Shown: positions 46,000 to 55,482, counted from the stretch's first letter. The stretch is 64,000 nucleotides of DNA from Planctomycetaceae bacterium (GCA_002724315.1 PBOJ01000124.1:1-64000); one strand, 5' to 3'. Notes: generated from the letters alone by a model not told the origin. Numbers and translations are program-made.

Positions 46000-46724
46000 C
46001 GATGATGACACAGATACCAGCAGAACTGGGCCGAATCGAGATCGAGAAGTTGGTGCGGGAGGTGCTGCGCCGCCAGGGCGATACGGGGGGGACTCCCCGG
46101 GTGGCCGCCTCCCCCGATGGAGCTCCCAATCCGCTGATCGTCAATGTCTCGGCTCGCCATGCCCATTTGTCGCAGGAACATCTGGAGGTCCTGTTCGGGC
46201 CCGGTGCCGAGCTGGAAGTAGATCGCGAGTTGTACCAGGAGGGGTACTACGCGGCTCACCAGACAGTGTCGGTGGTCGGACCCCGTCGGCGGATGCTGCC
46301 GAGTGTCCGCGTGCTGGGTCCCTGCCGGGGAGCCACGCAGGTGGAACTCTCGTTCACCGACGGGATCTTCCTGGGCCTGGATCTGCCGGTGCGGATCAGT
46401 GGCGACCATCACGACACGCCGGGTTGCCTGCTTGTCGGTCCGGCCGGAGTGGTCGAGCTGGAGTCGGGGCTGATCCGGGCAATGCGGCACGTGCACATGG
46501 GGCCCGAGGACTTGGCTCACTACGGCGTCGAGGCTGGCGAGTCGATGCAACTGCGGATCGAGTCTGCGGGTTGCACAACGGTTCTCGAGGACATGGTGGT
46601 GAGGGCCGGGGAGGACATTCGGCTGGAGGTTCACATCGACACCGACGAGGGGAACGCCGTGAACCTGTCGGCGGCCGAGAAAGTGGAGTTGCAGAAGTCG
46701 AACCCGTGTGCTTGCCACGGGTGA
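45996..46724 (+). CDS. pduL: PduL-type phosphate acyltransferase (BMC lumen enzyme)
   Basis: 242 residues. An N-terminal amphipathic helix ([18 protein letters not shown], about residues 10-27) looks like an encapsulation peptide. The PduL repeats carry [10 protein letters not shown] with zinc-binding His residues, [30 protein letters not shown] and [13 protein letters not shown]. PduL converts acyl-CoA plus phosphate to acyl-phosphate, recycling CoA inside the compartment. It overlaps the regulator stop by 4 bp (ATGA). Confidence 0.93.
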   Translation: MTMMTQIPAELGRIEIEKLVREVLRRQGDTGGTPRVAASPDGAPNPLIVNVSARHAHLSQEHLEVLFGPGAELEVDRELYQEGYYAAHQTVSVVGPRRRMLPSVRVLGPCRGATQVELSFTDGIFLGLDLPVRISGDHHDTPGCLLVGPAGVVELESGLIRAMRHVHMGPEDLAHYGVEAGESMQLRIESAGCTTVLEDMVVRAGEDIRLEVHIDTDEGNAVNLSAAEKVELQKSNPCACHG

Positions 46725-46833
46725 CATGCGGGCCGAGTTGGCAGGTCAGACAAACAACCGAACAACCAAAGAGACGGACGGCAGTGTCGCCGTTCGATCC
46801 ACATCCTGAGAAGAGAAGTAGGAGATTTGAGAG

Positions 46834-47118
46834 ATGGCCAAGAAAATGGAAGCGTTGGGGATGATTGAAACCCGAGGCCTGGTCGGATTGATCGAAGCGT
46901 GTGACGCGATGCTCAAGGCCGCCAATGTCGAGATGAACGGCTGGCGACAGGTCGGTGGTGGCCTGGTGACGGGCTTCGTGGTCGGTGACGTGGCGGCGGT
47001 CAAGGCGGCCGTTGATGCCGGGGCCAGTGCCGCGAGCAAGGTCGGCGAGGTGGTCAGCGTGCAGGTGATTCCTCGCCCGCACGAGGAACTCAACGCGATG
47101 TTGCCCACCGGCGACTAG
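46834..47118 (+). CDS. BMC hexameric shell protein (BMC-H), first copy
   Basis: 94 residues, a single BMC domain (Pfam-type BMC): [26 protein letters not shown] opening, pore-lining loop QVGGGLVTG, then [17 protein letters not shown]. These proteins form hexagonal tiles of the polyhedral shell, with the pore at the sixfold axis. An upstream GTAGGAG is consistent with strong translation, as expected for a major shell protein. It is followed by a paralogue. Confidence 0.95.
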   Translation: MAKKMEALGMIETRGLVGLIEACDAMLKAANVEMNGWRQVGGGLVTGFVVGDVAAVKAAVDAGASAASKVGEVVSVQVIPRPHEELNAMLPTGD

Positions 47119-47250
47119 TTCGGCCTTCGGTGGTTCGGGCAGCCCCGTGGTCTGCGGCGGCTGGCCGTGATCGTCAAGGGGACGAGTCCGGACATGCACC
47201 GGCAAGTCAAACAGGTGCCCTTCCGAGGGGCCTTTCGGAGAGATGCTCTC

Positions 47251-47523
47251 ATGAGTAGTGAATCGATTGGAATGGTGGAGACCAGGGGCGTGGTGGCTCA
47301 CGTAGAAGCCTCCGACGCGATGGTCAAGGCGGCCAACGTCAGCGTCGTGGCTTGCATCTCGCTCGGTGGCGGATGGGTCACCTCGATTGTCGAAGGTGAT
47401 ACCGGCAGCGTGCGTGCGGCGGTGGATGCCGGATCCCAGGCGGCTTCGGCCGTCGGCGAACTCGTCTCCTCCCAGGTGATTTCCCGGCCCAGCGATGGGC
47501 TTGTCGAGTTGTTTGTTTCCTGA
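47251..47523 (+). CDS. BMC hexameric shell protein (BMC-H), second copy
   Basis: 90 residues. A single BMC domain: [26 protein letters not shown], pore loop [27 protein letters not shown]. The pore loop differs from the first copy (Leu and Trp flanking the Gly triplet), so the two hexamers may pass different metabolites. The start is set at 47251 by the conserved MVET register and upstream CGGAGAG; an in-frame start at 47167 would add an unrelated tail. Confidence 0.95.
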   Translation: MSSESIGMVETRGVVAHVEASDAMVKAANVSVVACISLGGGWVTSIVEGDTGSVRAAVDAGSQAASAVGELVSSQVISRPSDGLVELFVS

Positions 47524-47560
47524 ATCGTGTCTTGAAACGGGAGGTTCGAAGGACCGAACC

Positions 47561-48748
47561 ATGAAAGTACTTGTCGCCAACCTCGGGTCGACCAGCTTCA
47601 AGTTCCGGCTGTACGACCTCGACGGTGAACACCAGCTCGCCCGTGGTGCGATCGACCGCATCGGTGGTGAAGGTGGGGTCGTGTCGATGGAGATCGGGGA
47701 CCATGTGGTCGAGTCGACGGAGTCGGTTGCCGACCACGCCGTTGCGGTGGGCCTGTGCCTTGATGCACTGACTCATCCGGAAACGGGATGCCTGGGCAGT
47801 GTCGAGGACGTGGCGGCCATTGGGTTCAAGGCGGTCTTCGCTGCCGAACTCTCCGGTGTCCGGCTGGTCGATGAGGGATTGCTGGAGCGGATGGAATCCC
47901 TGGCCGACGTGGCACCGGCACACAACCCGCCCTATGTCGAGGCGATGCGCCAGCTGACGTCGGCCTTTCCCGGAATCCCACTGGTGGCGGCTCTGGAAAC
48001 GGGCTTCCACGAGACCATTTCGGACGCACAGCGGGCCTACGCCGTTCCGGCCGAGTGGCAGGAGTTGGGGGTCAGGCGGTGGGGGTACCACGGAGCCAGC
48101 CACCGTTACATTGCCACCCGAATGTCCGAACTGACTGGCCAGCAGGACCTGAAGGTCGTTTCGTGTCACCTGGGAGGCAGCAGTTCTCTGGCGGCGATTG
48201 ATGGCGGTGTCTCCAGGGCCGCGAGCATGGGGATGAGTCCGCAGAGCGGACTGCCTCACAACAACCGGGTCGGCGATTTCGATCCGTTCGCGTTGCCGGT
48301 CCTGATGCGCGCCACCGGCAAAGGACTCGAGGAACTTCTCGATGATCTGGCATCCCGGAGCGGACTCCTGGGCCTGAGTGGTCTCAGCGGTGACCTGCGG
48401 GATCTCGAGCAGGCCGCTGCAGAGGGACACTCCGGAGCGGCGCTGGCCGTGGACCATTTCGTCTTGGCCATTCGGGGGTACCTGGCGTCACAGATGGCGG
48501 TGCTGGGCGGAGCTGATGCGGTCGTGTTCACCGGCGGGATCGGTGAAAACAGCGTCCGCATCCGTTCGGAGGTCTGTCGTGACATGGACTGGTGCGGATT
48601 GTCGATCGACGAGGAGGCCAATGCGGCAGCCGTCGGTGAAGCGGAAATCACCGCTCCAGGGAGTCGCACGGCGACCTGGGTGGTGCCGACCAACGAGGAA
48701 CTGATTGTGGCCCGGCAGGCGGCCGAGCTGGTGAGTGACGGAGCGTGA
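47561..48748 (+). CDS. ackA: Acetate/propionate kinase family
   Basis: 395 residues. N-terminal [19 protein letters not shown] (typical acetokinase start with N-G-S), [74 protein letters not shown]. It transfers phosphate from acyl-phosphate to ADP, completing the energy-conserving branch after PduL. No encapsulation-like helix is seen, so it may act outside the shell. In a fucose/rhamnose pathway the substrate would be lactyl- or propionyl-phosphate. Confidence 0.9.
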   Translation: MKVLVANLGSTSFKFRLYDLDGEHQLARGAIDRIGGEGGVVSMEIGDHVVESTESVADHAVAVGLCLDALTHPETGCLGSVEDVAAIGFKAVFAAELSGVRLVDEGLLERMESLADVAPAHNPPYVEAMRQLTSAFPGIPLVAALETGFHETISDAQRAYAVPAEWQELGVRRWGYHGASHRYIATRMSELTGQQDLKVVSCHLGGSSSLAAIDGGVSRAASMGMSPQSGLPHNNRVGDFDPFALPVLMRATGKGLEELLDDLASRSGLLGLSGLSGDLRDLEQAAAEGHSGAALAVDHFVLAIRGYLASQMAVLGGADAVVFTGGIGENSVRIRSEVCRDMDWCGLSIDEEANAAAVGEAEITAPGSRTATWVVPTNEELIVARQAAELVSDGA

Positions 48749-48778
48749 AACCGGGGAACGGTGAGGAGATCGACGGCG

Positions 48779-49087
48779 ATGTTCATGGCACGAATCACCG
48801 GCAGTATCGTATCGAGCCAAAAGGTTGAGTCGATGGTCGGGCAGAAGCTGCTGATCGTCGAGCCGTTGCGGCTCAACGACAAGGCACGGGCGAAACTCAA
48901 TTCCACAGGCCGCACCTTCATCGTCGTCGATACGGTCGGGGCCGGCGAGGGAGAAGTCGTGCTGTGCGTTCAGGGATCCAGTGCCCGGTTCACCGAACAG
49001 ACAGAGAAACTCCCGATTGATGCGGCGATCGTCGGCATCGTCGATCAGGTCCATGTCGGAAATCACACGGTACCGATTCCCAACTGA
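48779..49087 (+). CDS. BMC pentameric vertex protein (BMC-P, EutN/CcmL), first copy
   Basis: 102 residues: [28 protein letters not shown], then [24 protein letters not shown] and [12 protein letters not shown], the EutN/CcmL beta-barrel pattern. Pentamers cap the 12 shell vertices. The start at 48779 is chosen because GAGGAG (48763-48768) is optimally spaced. Confidence 0.92.
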   Translation: MFMARITGSIVSSQKVESMVGQKLLIVEPLRLNDKARAKLNSTGRTFIVVDTVGAGEGEVVLCVQGSSARFTEQTEKLPIDAAIVGIVDQVHVGNHTVPIPN

Positions 49088-49166
49088 AATCGAGCCCGGA
49101 TCCACAAGCCGGGATGCGTCAACAGAATTCGAAACAGATAGCCAGCAAAAGAGAAGAGGTCTCTTG

Positions 49167-50597
49167 ATGATCCAAGCCAATCAACAGGTCGTTCGTACGG
49201 TGGTGGAAGAAGTCCTGTCTCAACTGGGTGGTCGTAACTCGGCCGCGTCCGAGGTTGCTCCATCGGCCGACGGAGACTGGGGCGTGTTTTCGAGGGTGGA
49301 TGACGCCGTCGACGCCGCCGCAAGGGCGTTCGAGCAGTTGCAACAGAAGCGGATCGAAGACCGGGCCAAGGCGATCGCCTGCGTGGTACGGATTTGCACC
49401 ACGCAGTGTGACGAATTGGGGCGGGCCGAACTCGAAGAAACCCGCATCGGCCGGCTCGATCACAAGATCGAGAAGCTGCAGATCATCAAGCTGGTTCCCG
49501 GTACCGAGTTTCTCCGCAGTGACGCGCTTTCGGGTGACCGGGGCCTGACCGTGACCGAGTACGCACCGTTCGGAGTGATCGGAGCCATCACCCCCGTCAC
49601 CCATTCGCTGCCGACATTGGCCGGAAACGTCGTCAACATGGTTGCCTCCGGCAACACTCTGGTCGTCAATCCTCATCCGTCGGGGGCGAAAATTGCCTGT
49701 GAGGGTGTGAGACGGTTCAACCGGGCGATCAAGGATGCGATCGGGATCGAGAATCTGGTGACGATCGTCAGGGAACCGACGCTCGAGACGGCCAATGCCA
49801 TCTTCGAGCACCGTGGCGTGCGGCTGCTGGTGGTCACCGGCGGTCCGGGAGTGGCTCGGGCCGCGTTGGCCAGTCGCAAACGGGCCATCGTGGCCGGCCC
49901 GGGAAATCCTCCGGTACTGGTCGATCAGACCGCCGACCTGGACAATGCCGCCGCCTCGATCATCAAGGGGGCGGCCTACGACAACAACCTGTTGTGTATC
50001 GGTGAGAAGGAGGTCTTCGCGGTCGAATCGATCTTCGATCCGCTGATGGAGGCCGTCTCGAACAACGGGGGCCACCGGCTCTCGACCGATCAGATGGATC
50101 AACTCGCCAAGTTGGCTTTTTCGCCGCCGACCGAAGCCGGAGGTCACCATGTGCTGAATCGCGACCTGGTCGGCGTCGACGCCGAGGTTCTGGCCGAGAA
50201 GATCGGAGTCAAGGTCCCCCATGGCACCCAGATCCTTTACGGGGAGACCGGCACAGACAACCCGTTTGTTCCCGAGGAACAGATGATGCCATGTGTTCCG
50301 TTCGTTCGTTGTCGAGATGCCGCCGAGGGGATCGAGTTGTGCCTGGAGGCCGAGCACGGGTTTGGGCACACAAGCCTGATCCACTCGCGGGACGTTCGGA
50401 CGATGACCGAGATGGGCCGGGCGATGAACACGACGCTGTTCATCAAGAACGGGCCATCCATGGCGGGTCTGGGCCTCGGAGGAGAAGGCTATCTCTCCTA
50501 CAGCATCGCTACTCCGACTGGAGAAGGTGTCACCAATCCGCTGACCTTCACGAGGCAACGTCGGTGCGCGATGGTCGACGCTCTGAGGGTCATCTGA
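49167..50597 (+). CDS. CoA-acylating aldehyde dehydrogenase (PduP-like, BMC lumen)
   Basis: 476 residues. N-terminal helix [20 protein letters not shown] is a classic encapsulation peptide. The NAD/CoA-dependent dehydrogenase follows: [45 protein letters not shown], with catalytic Cys277 in [12 protein letters not shown]. It oxidises an aldehyde (lactaldehyde or propionaldehyde) to the acyl-CoA inside the compartment, sequestering the toxic aldehyde. The start at 49167 follows AGAAGAGG. The TGA overlaps the ATG of the next vertex gene. Confidence 0.94.
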   Translation: MIQANQQVVRTVVEEVLSQLGGRNSAASEVAPSADGDWGVFSRVDDAVDAAARAFEQLQQKRIEDRAKAIACVVRICTTQCDELGRAELEETRIGRLDHKIEKLQIIKLVPGTEFLRSDALSGDRGLTVTEYAPFGVIGAITPVTHSLPTLAGNVVNMVASGNTLVVNPHPSGAKIACEGVRRFNRAIKDAIGIENLVTIVREPTLETANAIFEHRGVRLLVVTGGPGVARAALASRKRAIVAGPGNPPVLVDQTADLDNAAASIIKGAAYDNNLLCIGEKEVFAVESIFDPLMEAVSNNGGHRLSTDQMDQLAKLAFSPPTEAGGHHVLNRDLVGVDAEVLAEKIGVKVPHGTQILYGETGTDNPFVPEEQMMPCVPFVRCRDAAEGIELCLEAEHGFGHTSLIHSRDVRTMTEMGRAMNTTLFIKNGPSMAGLGLGGEGYLSYSIATPTGEGVTNPLTFTRQRRCAMVDALRVI

Positions 50598-50854
50598 TGC
50601 GTTGGGGTGAAGTCATCGGTCGCACCACGGCCACCGTCAAGCACGCCTCTCTGGAGGCCCAACGCCTGATCCTCGTGCAACCCCTTGATGCCGGATCTGC
50701 TGCGGAAGGAGACCCGATGGTGGTCATCGACGCCGTCGGCAGCCGGCATGGGGACCGGGTGTTGATGACCAGCGACGGCCGCTCGGTCCGGAAACTGCTC
50801 AACGACGACACGGCACCGGCCCGCTGGGCCATCATCGGAATCATCAACGACTGA
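50597..50854 (+). CDS. BMC pentameric vertex protein (BMC-P), second copy
   Basis: 85 residues: [60 protein letters not shown]. EutN/CcmL fold, shorter than the first copy. Start codon overlaps the dehydrogenase stop (TGATG), indicating translational coupling. Confidence 0.9.
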   Translation: MRWGEVIGRTTATVKHASLEAQRLILVQPLDAGSAAEGDPMVVIDAVGSRHGDRVLMTSDGRSVRKLLNDDTAPARWAIIGIIND

Positions 50855-50902
50855 CCTTCAGCCAGAGCCTCTCCTCCCGCTGTTTCATGGACCTGCCGGC
50901 GA

Positions 50903-51574
50903 ATGCCCTCTGATCCGAATCTCGTTGAACAGATCGTCGCCGCCGTCGAGCGGCGGTTGGAGGCCGGTCTTTCCGAGCCGGCGGGTCCGGCCGAGGAGGT
51001 CGTCAACGAGATCATCTGCCGCGAGTTGATTGTCACGGGCGAACTGCTCGCTGGACGAATCTCCCCGGAGGTTCGCCTGGTGAGGATCTCCGCCGGTGCG
51101 ATCCTGACACCCACGGCCCAAGAGCTTGTCGAGAAAAATGAGTTGACCGTCACGGTCGACGCCAAAGTGTCGGCTGCGAGAGATTCGCAACCGGTGCCGG
51201 CGGACTGGAAACTGTTGCTGGCTGACCCGGATGTGCCGGTTCTGAACGGGTACGTGTCCGAGCGATCCGAGGGCATCCATGAGGCTGTTTCGCGATTGCA
51301 CGATTGGCTGTCGGGTGACATCTCAGCCGGCGTCGTGGTGCTCTCGACCGATCCTCATCGCCTGGCCTGCCTGGCCAACCGGCGGCCGGAGGTGCGTGGG
51401 GCGGTCGTCAGTGACGTCGGTGAGGCGTCCAGAGTGCTCGAACGACTGGGCGCCAACCTGGTGGTCGCCTGTCCCCTGGCGGTCGGGACCTGGATGTCGC
51501 GGCAGATCGTGGAGATCTGCCTGACGGCGGCTCCACCCGAGTCGCCGATCGACTGGCCCAACGGAAAATCATGA
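50903..51574 (+). CDS. BMC-associated protein of unknown function with encapsulation-like N-terminus
   Basis: 223 residues. The first 25 residues (NLVEQIVAAVERRLEAGLSE) form an amphipathic helix like the tags of the dehydrogenase and PduL here. The middle part, LIVTGELLAGRISPEVRLVRISAGAILTPTAQELVEKN, resembles a segment seen near the N-terminus of EutT-type cobalamin adenosyltransferases and related BMC proteins. The C-terminal part (RRPEVRGAVVSDVGEASRVLERLGANLVVACPL then QIVEICL) recalls RpiB/LacA-type sugar isomerases. Neither match is strong enough for a function. It lies between two vertex genes, probably lumenal. Confidence 0.75.
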   Translation: MPSDPNLVEQIVAAVERRLEAGLSEPAGPAEEVVNEIICRELIVTGELLAGRISPEVRLVRISAGAILTPTAQELVEKNELTVTVDAKVSAARDSQPVPADWKLLLADPDVPVLNGYVSERSEGIHEAVSRLHDWLSGDISAGVVVLSTDPHRLACLANRRPEVRGAVVSDVGEASRVLERLGANLVVACPLAVGTWMSRQIVEICLTAAPPESPIDWPNGKS

Positions 51575-51623
51575 AGAGGAAACCCATGGAATTCCTTCAA
51601 CGTCCGGACTGGAGAACCAACTG

Positions 51624-51905
51624 ATGCGGGTCGCCGAAGTGATAGGCAATGTGACGTTGTCGACCTGCCATCCGAGCCTGGTGGGAGCCACCTGGCTGAT
51701 TGCCGTGCCACTGTCTGCCGCCGGCCTTGACGGCAAGCAAGACGGTCGTGGTGAATCGCTGGTGTTGCTGGACGAGCAGAGGGCCGGCCATGGCGCCAGG
51801 ATTGCCGTCGCCGAGGGGCCCGAGGCGTCGAACCCGTTCCGACCTCAACTCAAGCCCATCGACGCCTACAACACCGCCATCCTGGACAGCGTTGAATTCG
51901 TGTAG
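51624..51905 (+). CDS. BMC pentameric vertex protein (BMC-P), third copy
   Basis: 93 residues: MRVAEVIGNVTLSTCHPSLVGATWLIAVPL, SLVLLDEQRAGHGARIAVAEGPEA, then an extended C-terminus ending IDAYNTAILDSVEFV. EutN/CcmL family. The three vertex proteins differ in length (102, 85 and 93 residues) and are clearly diverged from each other. Confidence 0.92.
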   Translation: MRVAEVIGNVTLSTCHPSLVGATWLIAVPLSAAGLDGKQDGRGESLVLLDEQRAGHGARIAVAEGPEASNPFRPQLKPIDAYNTAILDSVEFV

Positions 51906-51968
51906 GCACCAGCAAGACAGAGTCAACCAACCGAAGAACGAGCAACTCGAAGAAGGACACAGAATTCG

Positions 51969-52868
51969 ATGACCGATACACAATGGGGCCGAGGCATTCA
52001 CGATCGTTCGCTGAAAGAAGAGATCTGCGAGATCGGGCGGCGGGTCTACGACAAGGGTTTCGCCGCGGCCAACGACGGAAACATCTCGATCCGCGTTGGT
52101 GAGAACGAGGTGCTCTGCTCGCCGACGATGATCTGCAAGGGGTTCATGGAACCTGAGGACATCTGTGCGGTCGACATGGAGGGCAACCAGATCGCCGGAC
52201 GTCGCAGGCGGACCAGCGAGGTGCTGTTGCACCTGACGATCATGAAGCACCGTCCGGACGTGAAGGCCGTTGTTCACTGCCATCCGCCGCACGCGACCGC
52301 GTTCGCCGTTGCCGGCGAGCCAATTCCCCAGTGTGTGCTTCCCGAGGTGGAGGTGTTCATGGGCGAGGTCCCGCTGGCTCCTTACGAGACGCCCGGTGGG
52401 CAGGATTTTGCCGACACGGTGATCCCGTTCCTGAAAGGTTCCAGCACGATCATCTTGGCCAGCCACGGGACAGTCAGTTTCGGCAAGGACCTGGTCGACG
52501 CTTACTGGAAGACAGAGATCCTGGACTCCTATTGCCGGATCCTGCTGCTGGCCAAGCAACTGGGCAACGTGAACTACTTCGACGAGCGTCAAACCCGCGA
52601 ATTGCTCGACCTCAAGAAGCGGCTCGGTTTCGACGATCCGCGATTCCACAACGACGACTGTGACCTGTGCGGCAACACCGCATTCATCGACGGTTACGGT
52701 GGGGCACCACTCACCGCGCAGGCCTTCCCACCGGCTCCGACGTTCCCCGGTTACCTGCAGGCTCCGGCGACCGCAGACGCGTTGGGTACGGGTGGGGGAA
52801 ACCCGGAGCCGGCTGATGAACTCGTCTCTGCCATCACCGATCAGGTGATGGCGGCCCTGTCCCAGTAA
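51969..52868 (+). CDS. Class II aldolase (fuculose/rhamnulose-1-phosphate type) with C-terminal encapsulation tag
   Basis: 299 residues. Class II aldolase/adducin core: GFAAANDGNISIRV, SGTM-like CSPTMICKGF, zinc ligands in VHCHPPHATAFAV, catalytic Glu region, and SHGTVSFG with the third His. After the domain, a roughly 50-residue Pro/Gly-rich linker leads to an amphipathic C-terminal helix (DELVSAITDQVMAALSQ) that looks like an encapsulation peptide. It would cleave L-fuculose- or L-rhamnulose-1-phosphate to DHAP and L-lactaldehyde, delivering the aldehyde to the neighbouring dehydrogenase. Confidence 0.92.
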   Translation: MTDTQWGRGIHDRSLKEEICEIGRRVYDKGFAAANDGNISIRVGENEVLCSPTMICKGFMEPEDICAVDMEGNQIAGRRRRTSEVLLHLTIMKHRPDVKAVVHCHPPHATAFAVAGEPIPQCVLPEVEVFMGEVPLAPYETPGGQDFADTVIPFLKGSSTIILASHGTVSFGKDLVDAYWKTEILDSYCRILLLAKQLGNVNYFDERQTRELLDLKKRLGFDDPRFHNDDCDLCGNTAFIDGYGGAPLTAQAFPPAPTFPGYLQAPATADALGTGGGNPEPADELVSAITDQVMAALSQ

Positions 52869-52920
52869 CCCTCGGCACCCCGGTCCCCGTCGGGGGGACG
52901 AACCCGGAGATCAATTCGAG

Positions 52921-54147
52921 ATGACCACACCCTGTTCCAAGTCGCTCGACCGAAAGCTGGCAGCGATCCAGGCTGACCCTTCAGGCAGCCGTGAGTTCAT
53001 CCTGGCCGATGCCAAAGATGCGGACATGGCCTTCGGAATGGGCGCGCCGGGACGATCGCCGGAACGTCACGATGGCGAACTCGGATTCCGGTCGCTGGCC
53101 GACTACCGCGATCAGATGCAGCAGATTGTCGAGGCCGGGTTGGTCGACATCATGCTGATGTCGGCATCGACCAACGAGGAATTGACGATTCGTCGTCGGC
53201 TGTTCGACGATTCGGAGGTGACGGCGGCGGTGCGGGCCAATGACACCACCGACATCCACGTTGTCCGTGGCGGCCGGATCCACGAAGCCGCTTCAAAGCC
53301 GTTTCGGTCGGCTTCGATTGATCACATCCAGTGTGGACATCTCGACTGCGAGGTCCAAGAGCGGACCACCGGCGCGGACCTCGGACTCTACTCGGTCACT
53401 TTTGCCAACAATCGTGATGACGACCTGGAGACGATCGAGGCGTACCGGTCATTTCGGGATGAGGCCGAGCGGAAGGGGTTTCGGCACTTTCTTGAGGTCT
53501 TTGATCCGAACCAGGCCGATTGCGTTGCGCCGGACGTATTGCCGGGATTCATCAACGACCTGATCGCTCGGACGCTGGCGGGTGTCACCAGTTCGGCTCG
53601 CCCGCTGTTCCTGAAAATGGTCTACCATGGCCCTCAGGCGACCGAGGAACTGGTCAACTACGATCCGAGCCTTGTGATCGGCATTCTCGGTGGATCAGCC
53701 GGCACCACGCGAGATGCGTTCCAGTTGATTCACGAGGCCCAGAAGTACGGGGCCCGGGTGGCGTTGTTCGGACGCAAGATCAACAACGCCGAAAACCAGC
53801 TGGCGTTCGTACGGTTCTTGAGGCTGATCGTCGATGGGGAACTGGACCCCATCGAGGCGGTGCGGGCCTATCATGCCGTGCTCGAGAAGCTGGGGATCGC
53901 CCCGCGACGGTCTCTCGAGGATGATCTGGTGCTCGAAACCGGGGTGATGAGCTACGGGGGCAGCGAGACGACAATCAGCTTGCCGCCAATGGCGGCCCCC
54001 GATGGGTCCACCGCGGCCGCGCCGCCGCCGGTCGTGTCATCGGATGCGACAGCGCTGACGGAGTCTCCGCCGGATTTCTCGGCGATGACAGCCGATGAGC
54101 GATTGGCGTATCATCGCAGGAGGCTGAACAGCCTGCTGGGGCCCTAG
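52921..54147 (+). CDS. TIM-barrel aldolase-like protein, last gene of BMC operon
   Basis: 408 residues, not confidently recognised. The N-terminal two thirds alternates strands and helices like a (beta/alpha)8 barrel: FILADAKDADMAFGMGAPG, IVEAGLVDIMLMSAST, FRHFLEVFDPN, PLFLKMVYHGPQATEELVNYD, VIGILGGSAGTTRDAFQLIHEAQ, ARVALFGRKINNAEN. The Lys in FLKMVYHG could be a Schiff-base lysine as in DeoC/LacD/DhnA aldolases. A low-complexity Ala/Pro linker then leads to a C-terminal helix (MTADERLAYHRRRLNSLLG) that may be a targeting tag. It follows the aldolase by 52 bp, with GGAGA before the ATG. Confidence 0.7.
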   Translation: MTTPCSKSLDRKLAAIQADPSGSREFILADAKDADMAFGMGAPGRSPERHDGELGFRSLADYRDQMQQIVEAGLVDIMLMSASTNEELTIRRRLFDDSEVTAAVRANDTTDIHVVRGGRIHEAASKPFRSASIDHIQCGHLDCEVQERTTGADLGLYSVTFANNRDDDLETIEAYRSFRDEAERKGFRHFLEVFDPNQADCVAPDVLPGFINDLIARTLAGVTSSARPLFLKMVYHGPQATEELVNYDPSLVIGILGGSAGTTRDAFQLIHEAQKYGARVALFGRKINNAENQLAFVRFLRLIVDGELDPIEAVRAYHAVLEKLGIAPRRSLEDDLVLETGVMSYGGSETTISLPPMAAPDGSTAAAPPPVVSSDATALTESPPDFSAMTADERLAYHRRRLNSLLGP

Positions 54148-54185
54148 CGATCCGGGCAGATGCATCCGTCTCGAGACTGTTGCTG

Positions 54186-54431
54186 ATGATCGACGACTGG
54201 GATGACGAGATTGACTGGGACGGAGGAGAGGACGACGACCTCGACCGGTCCGAAACCGTCTCCTGTCCCTCGTGCGGCGCGGATGTTTACGAGGACGCTG
54301 AACAGTGTCCGTCTTGTGGCGAGTGGATCACGTCGTTTCATTCGCCCTGGCAGGGACGTTCGACGTGGTGGATCGTCCTGGGAATTCTGGGCGTTGCCGC
54401 GACGATCCTGGCTCTGGCGGGTCTTGTCTGA
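54186..54431 (+). CDS. Small zinc-ribbon membrane protein
   Basis: 81 residues. An acidic N-terminus (DDWDDEIDWDGGEDDD), a zinc-ribbon with two CxxC pairs (CPSCGADVYEDAEQCPSCG), and one C-terminal membrane helix (STWWIVLGILGVAATILALAGLV). ATG 54186 is preferred over a TTG two codons upstream. Function unknown. It is convergent with the histidine kinase gene, 10 bp apart. Confidence 0.8.
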   Translation: MIDDWDDEIDWDGGEDDDLDRSETVSCPSCGADVYEDAEQCPSCGEWITSFHSPWQGRSTWWIVLGILGVAATILALAGLV

Positions 54432-54441
54432 GGCCCGCTGG

Positions 54442-55212
54442 TCAGGCGGCTGCCGAGGACGGCGAACTGGTCAGCGGGAATCGAAGAGTGAACCGGGTTC
54501 CCCGGTCGACGGCGCTCTCGACCCGGATCCGTCCCTGGTGAGCTTCGATGATCTCTCGGCAAAGTGACAGCCCCAGTCCGGTGCCCCCTTGCCCCTGGCT
54601 GTCGGCGGTCTTGGTCGAAAAGAACGGGTCGAAAATGCGGCCGAGCGTCTCGGGTGTCATCCCGCTGCCGGTATCGGCCACCATGATCTCGGCCATCTGG
54701 TCTTCGGCGTGCTGGCTCACCGTGATCGTCAACTGCCCACCTTCGTCCATCGCCTGACGTGCGTTGATGACGAGGTTCAACAGGACCTGTTGGATCTGGC
54801 TGGTGTTGATCGCCGCGAAGACGTCCGGCTCGAGTCGAGTTTCGAGTCCGACTCGGTGTTTCTGCAGATCCTTTTCGACAAGCAGCAGCAGGTCGGTCAC
54901 CAACTCGCCCAGGTCAATCGGTTCGTGGCGGTCGCCGCTGTTGCGAGCATAGGAGAGCATTCCGGTGGTGATCTTGGCGGCACGCTGTCCGGCCGCGAGA
55001 ATCTTGCTGAAGGCCTTTTCCCTGGTCTCCTCGTCGGTGTTCCTCAGTCCCATCTTCGCGTAGTTGATCACCGTGGTCAGGATGTTGTTGAACTCGTGCG
55101 TCGTCGATGAGGCGATCGCGCCGATCGTGCTCATCTTCTGGGCCTGACGGAGCTGTTCCTCAAGGTTTTCGAGGCGTTGCTGGAGAGCCGCGGGGGAGTC
55201 GTCCGAGGTCAT
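54442..55212 (-). CDS. Soluble sensor histidine kinase
   Basis: 256 residues. A short N-terminal coiled coil (QQRLENLEEQLRQAQKM) leads into HisKA with phospho-acceptor His in SSTTHEFNNILTTV. The HATPase domain has the N box LLNLVINARQAMDEGG, DTGSGM, a FFSTK motif and GTGLGLSLCREI. There is no membrane helix or input domain, so sensing must come from a partner protein or the coiled coil. No response regulator is adjacent. The start at 55212 is chosen since the upstream 32 codons are Cys/Arg-rich and atypical. Confidence 0.9.
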   Translation of the reverse strand: MTSDDSPAALQQRLENLEEQLRQAQKMSTIGAIASSTTHEFNNILTTVINYAKMGLRNTDEETREKAFSKILAAGQRAAKITTGMLSYARNSGDRHEPIDLGELVTDLLLLVEKDLQKHRVGLETRLEPDVFAAINTSQIQQVLLNLVINARQAMDEGGQLTITVSQHAEDQMAEIMVADTGSGMTPETLGRIFDPFFSTKTADSQGQGGTGLGLSLCREIIEAHQGRIRVESAVDRGTRFTLRFPLTSSPSSAAA

Positions 55213-55482
55213 CGCGAGATGTCCGTGCGGGAAACAGGAAGAGGTGGCGGCATCAGCACGACCACACGTTTCTCGTATCGGCCTCCATCCCGGAACGACT
55301 CCATTCACAACGGTCCGTGATCGTGATGTAGTGGCGACGCGAAATGTACCCGTCGGGCAGTCTGGGTAAGCCGGTTGAAACGTCTGCGGTGTCCTGCCGT
55401 GGAGACCTGTGATGGGCTAAACTGGCTGTAGGACAGAGAAGATCGCCTCCGGGCGGACGGTTCTGGAAGAGAGGTGTGATCG

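Noticed and set aside
47119-47250. Possible short gene or N-terminal extension between the two BMC-H genes
   Set aside because: The in-frame extension from 47167 is unrelated to BMC domains, and a ribosome site precedes 47251.
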